A DNA stretch of 64,000 nt from positions 748,509-812,508 of the forward strand of contig NZ_KK073768.1 of NCBI RefSeq assembly GCF_000582685.1, written 5' to 3'. Origin of the DNA: [Scytonema hofmanni] UTEX 2349. GTDB lineage: Bacteria; Cyanobacteriota; Cyanobacteriia; Cyanobacteriales; Nostocaceae. Numbering within the stretch: the stretch's first letter is position 1; each line of letters begins with the position of its first letter. The notes beneath the pieces are model-generated. The model did not search any database. It saw only the letters and a program-made list of their open reading frames with translations, and was not told the DNA's origin. A program made the position numbers and the translations under genes. Below are positions 36,801 to 45,906 of this stretch, piece by piece.

Positions 36801-39545
36801 TTTGTCTTTACAGAAGATTTAGAAGTTGTTACAGATACGGTGACTCGACTGACTCAAGGAATTGAAAACCGTAATATTTCTTACAACCGCAATTACACAA
36901 AAGATAATTCCATTGTGTCCTGTGAGTGGTACAACTCCACTTTATTAGATGAATCTGGTAAATTAATTTCAGTGCTATCATTAGCGTTGAATGTAACCGA
37001 GCGCGAAAGAATGGAAGCCGCATTACGGGAAAGTGAGAAACGATTCCGGGAAATGGCGGATGCATCTCCGACTCTAATTTGGATGTCTGATACTAGCAAG
37101 CTTTGTAACTATTTTAACAAAACCTGGCTGGAGTTTACAGGGCGGACGATAGAGCAAGAAATGGGTAATGGTTGGATTGAAGGAGTGCATCCGGAAGATT
37201 TGCAGTACTGTATAGATATTTATATAAATGCTTTTGATGCCCATGAAAAATTTAGTATGGAGTATCGCCTGAAACGCGATGACGGACAGTATCGGTGGAT
37301 TTTAGATAACGGGGTGCCACGTTTTACATCGTCAGGTGATTTTCTCGGTTATATTGGCTCGTGTATTGACATTAGCGATCGCAAAGTTGCAGAGGAGACG
37401 ATGCGTGAGAGTAGCACTCGTCTCAGATTTGTTCTAGATTCGGCACATTTCGGCGATTGGAAATTGAATCTGTTAAACGAATCTGACACCGCTCATCGTT
37501 CGCTAAAACATGACCAGATATTTGGATATGAATCCCTGCAAAGTGAGTGGAACTACGAAATATTTTTAGAACACGTTCATCCAGATGACCGTGAAATGGT
37601 GGATCAAAAGTTTAAGAAGACACTTGAAACCTACGAAGACTTGGATTTTGAGTGTAGAATTATTCGGGTTGATCAAAGCTTAACTTGGATTTGGTCACGA
37701 GGAAGTGTTTACCGAGATATCAATGGTAAGCCGACTCATCTGATTGGGTTAGTTACCGATATTAGCGAGCAGCAAGCTGCGCTACACGAACGCAAACTTG
37801 CTGAAGCCGAACGCGAAGAAATGCTCGTGCGGGTTCAGCAATATGCCGGTCAACTGCGTGGGTTGACTCAGGCAGCATTGGCGATAAATTCAGCACTTTC
37901 TATTGAAGAAATTGTGCAAATAATTACCGAGCGATCGCGTTTTTTAATCGGCGCACATCAATCAGTTAGCAGCATAGCGCTTGATCGTAATTGGGCACAA
38001 TCTATCAGCGTCACTTCACTTTCAGATAAATATGCTACATGGAGAGATTATAAACTAAAACCCGATGCCTCAGGCATTTACGCATACATCTGCGAGATAA
38101 ATCGTCCCATCCGCATGACTCAAGCCGAACTAGAGTTACATCCCCGATGGCGCGAATTTGCCGCAGATGCCGCAAATCTACCGATGCGCGGTTGTCTAGC
38201 TGCACCCCTAACAGGACGAGATGGTCGCAATATTGGACTGATTCAATTATCTGATAAATACGACGAAAGCGAGTTTACACCAGAAGACAAAGCCATCTTG
38301 GTACAATTAACACAGATCGCATCTGTAGCAATTGAAAATACTCGCTTGTACGAAGCTGAACAACTAGCGCGTACCCAAGCTGAATCGGCAAACCGCATCA
38401 AAGATGAATTTCTCGCCGTTCTTTCTCACGAATTACGTACCCCACTAAACCCGATTCTCGGTTGGTCTAAGCTGTTGCGAACCCGCAAGTTTGATGAAGC
38501 AAAGACCGCTGAAGCTTTAGCAACAATTGAGCGCAATGCCAAATTACAGGTACAACTGATTGAAGATTTGCTGGATGTCTCGCGAATTTTACGGGGCAAA
38601 CTAACCCTAAATGTAGACAAAGTAAATCTATCATTAATTATTTTAGCAGCTTTAGAGACAGTACGTTTAGCAGCAGAAGCGAAATCGATTTCGATTGTCA
38701 CCATTTTCGACCCGAATGTGGGGCAAGTCGCAGGTGATGCAGGTCGCTTGCAACAAGTTATTTGGAATTTACTTTCCAACGCTATTAAATTTACACCCAA
38801 CGGGGGACGGGTAGAGGTGCGATTGTCAATATCTAGGGGCAATGGGCAAGGGGCAATGGGCAATGGCAATAATTCCTATGCTACTATTACAGTTAGCGAT
38901 ACAGGTAAAGGTATTGCGCTAGAGTTTTTACCTTATGTTTTTGATTACTTCCGGCAAGCAGATAGTGCCACTACAAGGAAATTTGGTGGATTGGGATTAG
39001 GATTAGCGATCGTGCGACAGTTAGTAGAACTCCACGGTGGTACAGTCTTTGTAGAAAGTCCTGGCGAAGGAGAGGGAGCAACATTTACAGTGAAGCTGCC
39101 ATTGTTGTCAACAACAGATTTAGGAGAAATTGAGTTGACAACAGAAGCGGAATTTAATTCACTTAGTTTGGAAGGAATCAAAATACTGATTGTAGATGAT
39201 GACGTTGATTCGCGAGACTTTATCAGGTTCGTATTGCAACAAGAGAAAGCGGAAGTGATAGCAGTTTCATCAGCGCTGGAAGCACTGCAAATCTTGGCAA
39301 AGTCGAAATTAGATGTTTTATTAAGTGATATTGGGATGCCAGAAATGGACGGCTATATGCTGATTCGGCAAGTGAGAAATTGGTTGCCAGAACAAGGGGG
39401 ACAAATACCAGCGATCGCTCTAACAGCTTATGCTGGAGAATACGATCGCCAACAAGCAATTTCAGCCGGCTTTCAAATTCATGTTTGTAAACCAGTCGAA
39501 CCAGCACAGCTAATTGCCGCTATTACCAAATTGACCAAAAAATAG
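33894..39545 (+). CDS. giant hybrid histidine kinase with two kinase cores and two receivers
   Basis: 1883 residues, soluble. Order: PAS-like (20-160), GAF (185-335), HisKA with ISHEFRTPL (His near 367), ATPase, receiver with LVLTDIMMPGLDG (Asp near 716), four PAS (about 795-1290), GAF (1315-1480), second HisKA with LSHELRTPL (His near 1511), second ATPase, second receiver with VLLSDIGMPEMDG (Asp near 1810). The two halves resemble two hybrid kinases joined end to end, which would allow a multi-step phosphorelay within one chain. No Hpt or output domain was seen. An in-frame heptad-repeat insertion (SRGNGQGAMGNGNN, 38836-38870) lies inside the second ATPase domain, between the N-box and the DTGKGI motif. 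Confidence 0.92.
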   Translation: MQDKELDSQLRSDRSTSPDYQQEDIFPGNGEMSLMMRTLDWSVTPIGSVKHWCQSLRTSVSICLSSRFPMLILWGSEFAMLYNDAYRLLLGTTKHPQALGQPAQESWSEIWDIIGPMLEDVRITGNATWSEDQLLLIERNGYLEECYFTFSYSPIRNETGGIGGVFNTVTETTQRVLSERRLRTLRELAAKTSQAKTVESACELSMETLADNAADIPFALIYLLDETGKQAQLIKSVGLAPPEIASQESLDLLSDDTHNFPLVKVVQTGQPERVDNWGASSYADLAESALILPITQANQNLTAGLLVVGINPRRALDEQYSGFFQLIAGNVGGAIANARAYETERKRAQVLAELDRAKTTFFSNISHEFRTPLTLIISPLEEMLRDRATQFAPQDQEQLQLIHRNSQRLLKLVNSLLDFSRIEAGRVQAVYEPIDLASFTAELASLFRSVIEAAGMRLIVQCPPLLSTVYVDRQMWEKIVLNLLSNAFKFTFQGEITVTLRDYQNHVELEISDTGTGIPEEEIPRLFERFHRVEGAKGRSFEGSGIGLSLVQELVKLHAGIISVSSIVDQGTSFLVSIPTGYAHLPRVNIGAINTLPSTAVGATSYVEEALRWLPAETQETQINLNIENSPTVKMAQTSGEKKPDKVMTPMLRGNGFSDNNLATNLPIPRILLADDNADVRDYVKRLLHKNYQVEAVEDGLAAASAIRQQPFDLVLTDIMMPGLDGFELLRQLREDPLTKEIPIILLSARAGEESRIEGLEFGADDYLVKPFSGRELRSRVDSTIKLSRMRQNMKQVLQDANEHLSNVLENMTDAFVALDREWRITYVNQQTARLNNMQPEEIIGKTHWEMWSWSVGTIIEQKYRQAMKEQTPVHFEVLYEPLMKWLEIHAYPSEEGMGIYFRDITNRKTAETSLQNALQRLNFHVENSPLAVVEWDHEFRVSRWSPEAERIFGWQASEVIGKNFQDWQFVFTEDLEVVTDTVTRLTQGIENRNISYNRNYTKDNSIVSCEWYNSTLLDESGKLISVLSLALNVTERERMEAALRESEKRFREMADASPTLIWMSDTSKLCNYFNKTWLEFTGRTIEQEMGNGWIEGVHPEDLQYCIDIYINAFDAHEKFSMEYRLKRDDGQYRWILDNGVPRFTSSGDFLGYIGSCIDISDRKVAEETMRESSTRLRFVLDSAHFGDWKLNLLNESDTAHRSLKHDQIFGYESLQSEWNYEIFLEHVHPDDREMVDQKFKKTLETYEDLDFECRIIRVDQSLTWIWSRGSVYRDINGKPTHLIGLVTDISEQQAALHERKLAEAEREEMLVRVQQYAGQLRGLTQAALAINSALSIEEIVQIITERSRFLIGAHQSVSSIALDRNWAQSISVTSLSDKYATWRDYKLKPDASGIYAYICEINRPIRMTQAELELHPRWREFAADAANLPMRGCLAAPLTGRDGRNIGLIQLSDKYDESEFTPEDKAILVQLTQIASVAIENTRLYEAEQLARTQAESANRIKDEFLAVLSHELRTPLNPILGWSKLLRTRKFDEAKTAEALATIERNAKLQVQLIEDLLDVSRILRGKLTLNVDKVNLSLIILAALETVRLAAEAKSISIVTIFDPNVGQVAGDAGRLQQVIWNLLSNAIKFTPNGGRVEVRLSISRGNGQGAMGNGNNSYATITVSDTGKGIALEFLPYVFDYFRQADSATTRKFGGLGLGLAIVRQLVELHGGTVFVESPGEGEGATFTVKLPLLSTTDLGEIELTTEAEFNSLSLEGIKILIVDDDVDSRDFIRFVLQQEKAEVIAVSSALEALQILAKSKLDVLLSDIGMPEMDGYMLIRQVRNWLPEQGGQIPAIALTAYAGEYDRQQAISAGFQIHVCKPVEPAQLIAAITKLTKK
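38836..38870. repeat. in-frame GGGCAATG heptad repeats in the hybrid kinase
   Basis: Four to five units of GGGCAAG/GGGCAATG, the same sequence as the intergenic arrays at 26801, 49140 and 51574, translated as QGAMGNGNN. The frame is kept on both sides. Confidence 0.85.
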
Positions 39546-39664
39546 AGTTTTGAACGCAGATTGGAGTTGAATCGGGTAACGGAGATGATTATATAGGAGT
39601 TTTGAACGCAGATGAACGCGGATGAACGCAGATTGGAGTTGAATCGGGTAACGGAGATGATTAT
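39545..39664. repeat. direct duplication of the GxxExxY gene 5' end
   Basis: 39545-39592 and 39597-39664 match, except that the second copy has 20 extra bases (two GAACGCRGAT units). Only the second copy is in frame with the gene. Confidence 0.85.
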
Positions 39665-40001
39665 TGGGTGTGCGTTTCAGGTGGGTAATACGCTGGGGGT
39701 TGGTTTTTTGGAGCGAGTTTATGAAAATGCTCTGGTGCATGAGTTGGGGAAAACTGGTTTGCGGGTTGAGCAACAAAAGCCACTTCAAGTTTGGTATGAC
39801 GGCATTGTTGTAGGAAATTACGAAGCTGATTTACTGGTTGAAGAAGCTGTGATTGTTGAATTAAAGGCAGTAACAGCATTGGATAGTAGGCATTTTGCCC
39901 AATGTATGAATTATCTGAAAGCGACTAGACTTACTCTGGGTCTAATCATAAATTTTGGCAATCCCAAAGTAGAGGTAAAACGTGTCGTCCGAAATTTCTA
40001 A
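39612..40001 (+). CDS. GxxExxY family protein
   Basis: 129 residues. The family motif GFLERVYENAL is present, followed by the PD-(D/E)XK-like core EADLLVEEAVIVELKAV (D, E-x-K), QCMNYLKATRLTLGLIINFG and the C-terminal VEVKRVVR. The biochemical role is not settled; the fold suggests a nuclease-like protein. The first eight residues (MNADERRL) are encoded by GAACGCRGAT repeats, and inverted repeats of the same unit follow the stop (40005-40035), so the gene is bracketed by one repeat family in opposite orientation. Confidence 0.85.
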   Translation: MNADERRLELNRVTEMIIGCAFQVGNTLGVGFLERVYENALVHELGKTGLRVEQQKPLQVWYDGIVVGNYEADLLVEEAVIVELKAVTALDSRHFAQCMNYLKATRLTLGLIINFGNPKVEVKRVVRNF

Positions 40002-40004
40002 TTC

Positions 40005-40035
40005 CATCCGCGTTCATCTGCGTTCATCCGCGTTC
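40005..40035. repeat. inverted GAACGCRGAT repeats after the GxxExxY gene
   Basis: Three units of ATCYGCGTTC, the inverse of those at 39603-39633. Related units occur at 57172-57215 and 60585-60612. Confidence 0.85.
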
Positions 40036-40039
40036 GCTT

Positions 40040-41524
40040 TTAATGAAATAGCTCAACCACTCTTGGTTTAGTCACTTTCCCCATAGCGTTGCGCGGTAAT
40101 TCTTCAAGTGTCAAAATTCGGGTTGGAATCTTATAAACTGCCAATTGCTCTTTTGCCCAAATCCTAAAAGATTCTAATGTTAACTGACGTTCTGGTTGTA
40201 AGATTAAAGCTGCACAGACCCGCTCACCCCACTCTGGATCGGCAACCCCAACCACTGCACATTCTTGAATATCTGGATGCGATCGCAACACTTCTTCAAT
40301 TTCTAAAGCTGAAACTTTATATCCTCCCGTTTTGATGATATCCACGCTCATTCGTCCTAAAATACGGTAGTTGCCATTCTCAACTACGGCGGTATCTCCA
40401 GTACAGAACCAGCCATCTCTAAAAGCTTTTGCGGTTGCTTGGGGGTTTTGCCAATATTCGAGAAACACTCCGGGGCTTTTGACTTGGATTTCTCCTGGTA
40501 TCCCTGGTGGAACCAACTCCCCACTCTCATCCACTAATCTGACTTCAACTTGAGGCAAAGGCTGACCCACATATCCTGAGAATCGTTGACCGTGTAAAGG
40601 GTTTGATAGTGCCATGCCAATTTCCGTCATCCCATACCGCTCAAGCAGAAAATGACCACTAATACTCTGCCATTTTTCTAATACTTGAACTGGTAAGGCT
40701 GCTGAACCAGAAACCATTAGACGCATTTTCGCACAGCCTGCGGTCATCCTTTTTTGGCGTTCCCTAGAAGCGTTTTCCCAAGCCGCAATCAGCTTTACAT
40801 AAATCGTCGGTACTGCCATAAATAGGGTTAAGTCACCGTCACAAATTCGATTCCAAACGGTTTCGGCATCAAATTTGCTCAACATATGGCACTCGGCTCC
40901 AGCCCATAAAGCGCAAGTCAGGACGTTGACAATTCCATGAATATGATGTAATGGCAGTACATGCAAAATGCGATCGCTAGATGTCCATTCCCAAGCGGTG
41001 ATTAAACTAGTTACTTGTGCTTGAATATTGTGATGGGTTGTAACTACACCCTTGGGTTTACCTGTTGTACCGCTGGTGTAGAGAATTAATGCGCGTCTAG
41101 TGATATTTACCTCTGGGAGGGGACAAACATGATTTGGGAGCGTTTCTGAGGTGAGGATAAATCGCAAATTGTGTGCTTGGGCGAGCGATCGCAGTATACC
41201 CTCAAAATTAGGATGAGCAACAATAATCGATGCGCCTGAATTTATAATCACATACTCCAATTCTGGTCGTGGATGGGACATACACAAGGGTACCGCTATT
41301 CCACCAGCACGCCAAATCCCCCACTGTGTAGCTACATACTCAAACCCAGGTGGGATGAGAAAGGCAACTCGCTGCTCCTGTAAATCTTCTGTATTTTGAA
41401 GAAGATATGTTGCTATTTGACTGGAAGTGTGCAGCAAATCCCCATAGGTAAATGTTGCATCCGTTGTAGCAATCGCTATTTTATCGTTATATTCTTGAGC
41501 ACGAGTAATCAAAGGGAGATTCAC
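40040..41524 (-). CDS. acyl-CoA synthetase, AMP-binding family (MatB/ACSF3-like)
   Basis: 494 residues. The adenylate-forming enzyme motifs are complete: P-loop YTSGTTGKPKGV, ERYGMTEIG, GWFCTGDTAVV, LGRMSVDIIKTGGYKVSALEIEEVL and the catalytic Lys motif PRNAMGKVTKPRV. It activates a carboxylic acid to the acyl-AMP and then the CoA thioester. HHIHGIVNVLTCALWAGAECHML resembles malonyl-CoA synthetases, so a short dicarboxylic acid is a reasonable substrate guess, but this is inference. Monocistronic, cytoplasmic. Confidence 0.85.
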   Translation of the reverse strand: MNLPLITRAQEYNDKIAIATTDATFTYGDLLHTSSQIATYLLQNTEDLQEQRVAFLIPPGFEYVATQWGIWRAGGIAVPLCMSHPRPELEYVIINSGASIIVAHPNFEGILRSLAQAHNLRFILTSETLPNHVCPLPEVNITRRALILYTSGTTGKPKGVVTTHHNIQAQVTSLITAWEWTSSDRILHVLPLHHIHGIVNVLTCALWAGAECHMLSKFDAETVWNRICDGDLTLFMAVPTIYVKLIAAWENASRERQKRMTAGCAKMRLMVSGSAALPVQVLEKWQSISGHFLLERYGMTEIGMALSNPLHGQRFSGYVGQPLPQVEVRLVDESGELVPPGIPGEIQVKSPGVFLEYWQNPQATAKAFRDGWFCTGDTAVVENGNYRILGRMSVDIIKTGGYKVSALEIEEVLRSHPDIQECAVVGVADPEWGERVCAALILQPERQLTLESFRIWAKEQLAVYKIPTRILTLEELPRNAMGKVTKPRVVELFH

Positions 41525-41783
41525 TTTTCTTTACCAATTTCTAGTTGATTCACTCTAGTTACTGAAAGCATATAGCAATCTCAAATGATTTTTTGAACTT
41601 CCGTAATTTTTGCTCTTCGATGCGATCGCATTGCAGGAGGTTGCGTTACATAGCGCCGCGATGTAAAGTTTAGTCTCGAAGAAGAGTGCGTTTTAACGTA
41701 CTTAAGCTATTAGCCCGCAATTTATTGCAGGGTGGGAAAGCAACACAAAACCAAGGTTTAATATCATGCTATGGCGGGGAGTG

Positions 41784-44414
41784 TCAATCTGGCAAACCCT
41801 GAACTTGCATCAAATCCAATCCGCGTTCAAATATTTCATCAATCGGCAACATTTGACCATCAACAGTCATAAATTTATGGTCTTTTGTTGCTTGAATAAT
41901 CGTACCATCTTCTAAGCAATATTCAAAAACTTCTTGTTGACCGCGATTATGCCATTGGGCAATTACTTGAGTATAAATTTTGCCATAACTATCAACACTA
42001 TATACACTGCATTCAATGCCTTTCTCGACAATTTTCCCAATCGGTAAAAAGCCATATTCAACTGTTAAAACTTCACTATTATAACTTAAGCAATATTCCG
42101 CAAACTTCAACATATCGTTGAATAATTTTTCAGCAACTTGTTTGTTAACTCCATTCTTTGCCGACCCATCAATAAATTTTTCGCGTTGCTTTTCCATTTC
42201 CGCAACTTTCTTTTTACCCATTGCACGACGCATTAAATCGGCTTGTCCTAAAGTATATCCACCCATATCTTGAGCAATTTTCATAATTTGCTCTTGATAA
42301 ACCATAATTCCATAGGTTTCATTCAATATGGGTTCTAAAATAGAGTGACCGTATTTAATTTCTTCTCGTCCGTGCTTGCGGTTAATAAAATCAGGAATCA
42401 ATCCCGCGTCTAATGGTCCTGGTCGATAAAGCGCCAAAATTGAAGAAATATCTTCTATATTAGAAGGCTTCAAATCTTTCACTATCTGACGCATTCCTGA
42501 AGATTCTAATTGAAAAATACCTTCTAACTCACCAGCTTCTAAAAGTTCATAAGTTTTTTTTACTTCATTTGGTAAGACGTTATGTTCACCTTTAGCTAAA
42601 ATCTTTTGGGCTTTTCTTTCTTGACGGGTGATTTCATCAGGATGGATATGAATGTTTTTATTTTGGGCAATTAAATCTAAAGTATTTTGAATTAATGTCA
42701 GATTTCGCAAACCGAGAAAATCCATCTTTAACAAACCCAAAGATTCTAAATCTTCCATAAAATATTGGGTAATCACAGAACCGTCATTATTCTTTTGTAG
42801 CGGCACAATTTCATCAAGAGGATCGGCAGAAATGACTACACCAGCCGCATGAACACCAAAGGTTTTGTTAGTTCCTTCAATTCGCATTGCCATATCAACC
42901 CAATGACGAACGTGCGGTTCATCATCATATTTTTGCTTAAAGTCTGGTGCTGGAGTTGTATCAGAAATCATCACCTTAAGTTTTGTCGGTTTACCCCGCA
43001 CCACCGGAATTAACTTTGCCATTTTATCTGATTCCCCATAAGGAATATCCAACACTCTGGCAACATCTTTCAACACAGCTTTAGAAGTAAGTCGGTTAAA
43101 GGTGATAATTTGGGCTACTCTATCTGTACCGTATTTATCAGTTACATATTCAATAACTTCTTCCCGTCTCTCTATGCAAAAATCTGTATCAATATCTGGC
43201 ATTGATTTACGTTCTGGGTTCAAAAAACGCTCGAATAACAAACCGTGATGTACAGGGTCAATATTAGTAATTCGCATCGCGTAAGCAACTAGAGAACCTG
43301 CGGCTGAACCTCTACCGGGACCGACGGGAATATTACGATCTATGGCGAATTTGATGTAATCCCACACGACTAAAAAGTAGGTGGAAAAACCCATTTTTTG
43401 AATCATTTTTAGTTCATATTCCAACCTTTCTTTATATTCTGGATCAACTTCGCTGCGAGATTTACGATTTAATCTTTCTAAAAGTCCTTGCCAAGCAACT
43501 TCTTCTGCGTAAGTATCTGCGGTATGACCAGATGGGATGGGGGGGGTAGGAATGCGAGGCTCATCCATAATTTGATAAGGCTCTACTTTATCTGCAACTT
43601 CTTCGGTAGTGTTTATAGCTTCGGCAATGACATCATCTGGCAAATGGTCGCGAAATAGCTGACTCATTTCTTCGGCAGATTTCAGATATTCTGTGCCGCT
43701 ATAACGCATCCGCTTATCTTCACTAATTAGCTTGCCAGTTTGAATACATAGCAAAGCGTCGTGTGCTTCTACATCGAAACATGAAATATAATGGGAATCA
43801 TTAGTAGCAACTAATTTAATTCCTAATTCACGGGCAATTTTGACAATTTCAACGTTAACAATTCTGTCTTCTTGGGAACCGTGGTCTTGAATTTCTAAAT
43901 AAAAATCATCACCAAATACTTCTTTATACCATTGAGCGACTTTACGTGCGGCATCAGGTCGATTGCTAAGAATTGCTTGGGGTATTTCTCCACCCAAACA
44001 AGCACTAGTAACTATCAAGCCTTCATGATATTGTTTTAGTAAGTCTTTGTTAATGCAAGGACGAGAAAAAATACCTTTGCCTTGTACACCTTTGAGGTGA
44101 GAAATTGTAGTTAATTTAACTAAATTTTTGTAACCTTTTGTATTTTTCGCTAAAACAATTTGATGATAACGGGGACGGCGTTCTTGTTTTTCGATATCGC
44201 TGTTAATGAGATACATTTCATTGCCAATAATTGGCTTAATATTTCGACTGCGGCAGGTTTTGATCAGTTCGATCGCACCATACATGACACCATGATCCGT
44301 GAGAGCGATCGCTTTCATACCGAGGGTAAGTGCTCGATCAATCAACTCCGGTAACTGACTGGCACCATCAAGCAAGCTATAATCACTGTGAATATGCAAA
44401 GGGACAAAAGACAT
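41784..44414 (-). CDS. dnaE: DNA polymerase III alpha N-terminal half with split-intein N fragment
   Basis: 876 residues. Residues 1-774 are the N-extein: PHP domain (HIHSDYSLLDGASQLPELIDRA) and the polymerase palm with PDIDTDFCIERREEVIEYV, ending MLKFAEY. Residues 775-876 are the 102-residue N piece of the cyanobacterial DnaE split intein, starting CLSY. The C-terminal half of the enzyme is encoded elsewhere in such genomes and joined by protein trans-splicing to make the replicative polymerase. A stop codon after the intein piece is expected, so this is not a truncation. The C partner is not in this window. Confidence 0.97.
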   Translation of the reverse strand: MSFVPLHIHSDYSLLDGASQLPELIDRALTLGMKAIALTDHGVMYGAIELIKTCRSRNIKPIIGNEMYLINSDIEKQERRPRYHQIVLAKNTKGYKNLVKLTTISHLKGVQGKGIFSRPCINKDLLKQYHEGLIVTSACLGGEIPQAILSNRPDAARKVAQWYKEVFGDDFYLEIQDHGSQEDRIVNVEIVKIARELGIKLVATNDSHYISCFDVEAHDALLCIQTGKLISEDKRMRYSGTEYLKSAEEMSQLFRDHLPDDVIAEAINTTEEVADKVEPYQIMDEPRIPTPPIPSGHTADTYAEEVAWQGLLERLNRKSRSEVDPEYKERLEYELKMIQKMGFSTYFLVVWDYIKFAIDRNIPVGPGRGSAAGSLVAYAMRITNIDPVHHGLLFERFLNPERKSMPDIDTDFCIERREEVIEYVTDKYGTDRVAQIITFNRLTSKAVLKDVARVLDIPYGESDKMAKLIPVVRGKPTKLKVMISDTTPAPDFKQKYDDEPHVRHWVDMAMRIEGTNKTFGVHAAGVVISADPLDEIVPLQKNNDGSVITQYFMEDLESLGLLKMDFLGLRNLTLIQNTLDLIAQNKNIHIHPDEITRQERKAQKILAKGEHNVLPNEVKKTYELLEAGELEGIFQLESSGMRQIVKDLKPSNIEDISSILALYRPGPLDAGLIPDFINRKHGREEIKYGHSILEPILNETYGIMVYQEQIMKIAQDMGGYTLGQADLMRRAMGKKKVAEMEKQREKFIDGSAKNGVNKQVAEKLFNDMLKFAEYCLSYNSEVLTVEYGFLPIGKIVEKGIECSVYSVDSYGKIYTQVIAQWHNRGQQEVFEYCLEDGTIIQATKDHKFMTVDGQMLPIDEIFERGLDLMQVQGLPD
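41787..42092 (-). other. DnaE split intein, N-terminal fragment (102 residues)
   Basis: Begins with the catalytic Cys1 (CLSYNSEVLTVEYG), has block B with TKDHKFMTVDGQMLP and ends GLPD. Lys70, Met75 and Met81, positions linked in published work to fast trans-splicing in Npu-type inteins, are all present, so fast splicing is predicted. Confidence 0.95.
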
Positions 44415-44587
44415 ATACTTTTCCTACCACAAACCAATATTTTTATCGGCATTCATTGGGAATGCCCTTAAAAAAAATGTCAAGCAACAAGCTCTAAGAT
44501 TATCTTAGTTTTACCCGATCTGAATCCGGAATTTTTAATGTCCAAAGTGATGTTTAAATAAATACATCACTAACTCAGCAAATAGCA

Positions 44588-45880
44588 ATGAACGAAACAG
44601 AGAGTATTACTTCGCATTCCTCCAAATCTCGCCCTTGGTGGCAGCGTATCCCTCTCACATTGCAAATTATCATCGCCTTGGTGCTGGCAATTTGCTTAGG
44701 GATTGCTTTAGGTGCAGGCAACCCCAACGCAGCCAATAAAGACTTAATCAACAACTTGGCAATTCCCGCTGAATTGGTGCTGAAAGCACTCCGCGCTTTA
44801 GCAACACCGCTGATTCTCGTAGCAGTGTTGCATACCTTCATGACTACTGAGATTCCGGGTACAGCCGGACGGAAATTAGCTGTATTACTTTTAACTAACA
44901 CAACCGTAGCGATACTAATTGGGCTTTTAGTGGCAAATGTTTTGCGTCCCGGCACTTGGGGAACTTTGGCACCTCCAGAAGGTACACAAGCACCCAGTCA
45001 AAGTCTTGACCCTTGGGGATTACTCAAAGACGTTGTACCGGAAGCCATCCTCAAGCCGTTGGTTGATAATAACGTTATACAACTGATTGTGATTGCTTTG
45101 AGCTTTGGTATCGTTTTGCGGGCAATAAAATCAGAACAAACCGCTCAAGGGAAAAGAGGATACCAACCAATTGAGGATTTAGTTGGAACTTTGTTTGACG
45201 CAGTAATTCGCATCCTCAACTGGGTGATTGCCCTGATACCTCTGGCAGTTTTGGGAATTGTGGCTAAAACTGTTGCCTTACAAGGGTTTTCGCCATTTAA
45301 ATCTCTGTTTGCCTTCATTGTGGCAGTGCTGCTGGCACTGGCATTACAAGCTTGCTACTACCTCACTAGAGTCAAATTAGGTTCTTGGGTGAACCCTTTA
45401 AAGTTTTTAGCTGGGGGTGCTGATGCCTTTTTGACAGCTTTTTCCACTTCTTCTTCAACGGTGGCAATGCCTATCACGTTTGAAGTTTTACAGACAAAAA
45501 TCGGCTTGCGGGAATCTTCTGCTTCTTTAGGGGCGCTGGTTGGGGCAAACTTTAATAATGATGGTACTGCCCTTTACGAGGCAATGTCTGCATTGTTTAT
45601 TTCCCAGGTGATTGGGCAAAATCTGAATTTAGGACAGCAGTTAATTGTAGTTATAACGTCGATTTTTGCATCGGTGGGGGCAGCGGGTATTCCCAATGCG
45701 GGGTTGGTAACGATGACTTTGGTGTTTACTTCTGTTGGTTTACCGACTCAGTATATTGCTTTGTTGATTACGGTAGACTGGTTTTTGGATCGCTGCCGCA
45801 CTGCGATTAATGTCATGGGAGACATGACTGTTAGTGCTTTGCTTGACGGCAAAAAGCCTCGTTCTGTTGACGAAGTTTAA
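44588..45880 (+). CDS. dicarboxylate/amino-acid:cation symporter (DAACS family)
   Basis: 430 residues with about eight membrane helices and two re-entrant loops. The loop motif TAFSTSSSTVAMPITFEV, the NNDGTALYEAMSALFI segment and SVGAAGIPNAG and VDWFLDRCRTAINVMGD near the end are typical of GltP/DctA carriers. It should import glutamate, aspartate or C4-dicarboxylates with Na+ or H+ across the inner membrane. Divergent from dnaE. Confidence 0.92.
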   Translation: MNETESITSHSSKSRPWWQRIPLTLQIIIALVLAICLGIALGAGNPNAANKDLINNLAIPAELVLKALRALATPLILVAVLHTFMTTEIPGTAGRKLAVLLLTNTTVAILIGLLVANVLRPGTWGTLAPPEGTQAPSQSLDPWGLLKDVVPEAILKPLVDNNVIQLIVIALSFGIVLRAIKSEQTAQGKRGYQPIEDLVGTLFDAVIRILNWVIALIPLAVLGIVAKTVALQGFSPFKSLFAFIVAVLLALALQACYYLTRVKLGSWVNPLKFLAGGADAFLTAFSTSSSTVAMPITFEVLQTKIGLRESSASLGALVGANFNNDGTALYEAMSALFISQVIGQNLNLGQQLIVVITSIFASVGAAGIPNAGLVTMTLVFTSVGLPTQYIALLITVDWFLDRCRTAINVMGDMTVSALLDGKKPRSVDEV

Positions 45881-45906
45881 CGATTTTGGATTTTACGTGA
45901 CTGTCG

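Noticed and set aside
41784..42092. dnaE considered truncated because it ends without the C-terminal polymerase part
   Set aside because: The end is the split-intein N piece with a normal stop, the standard cyanobacterial arrangement.
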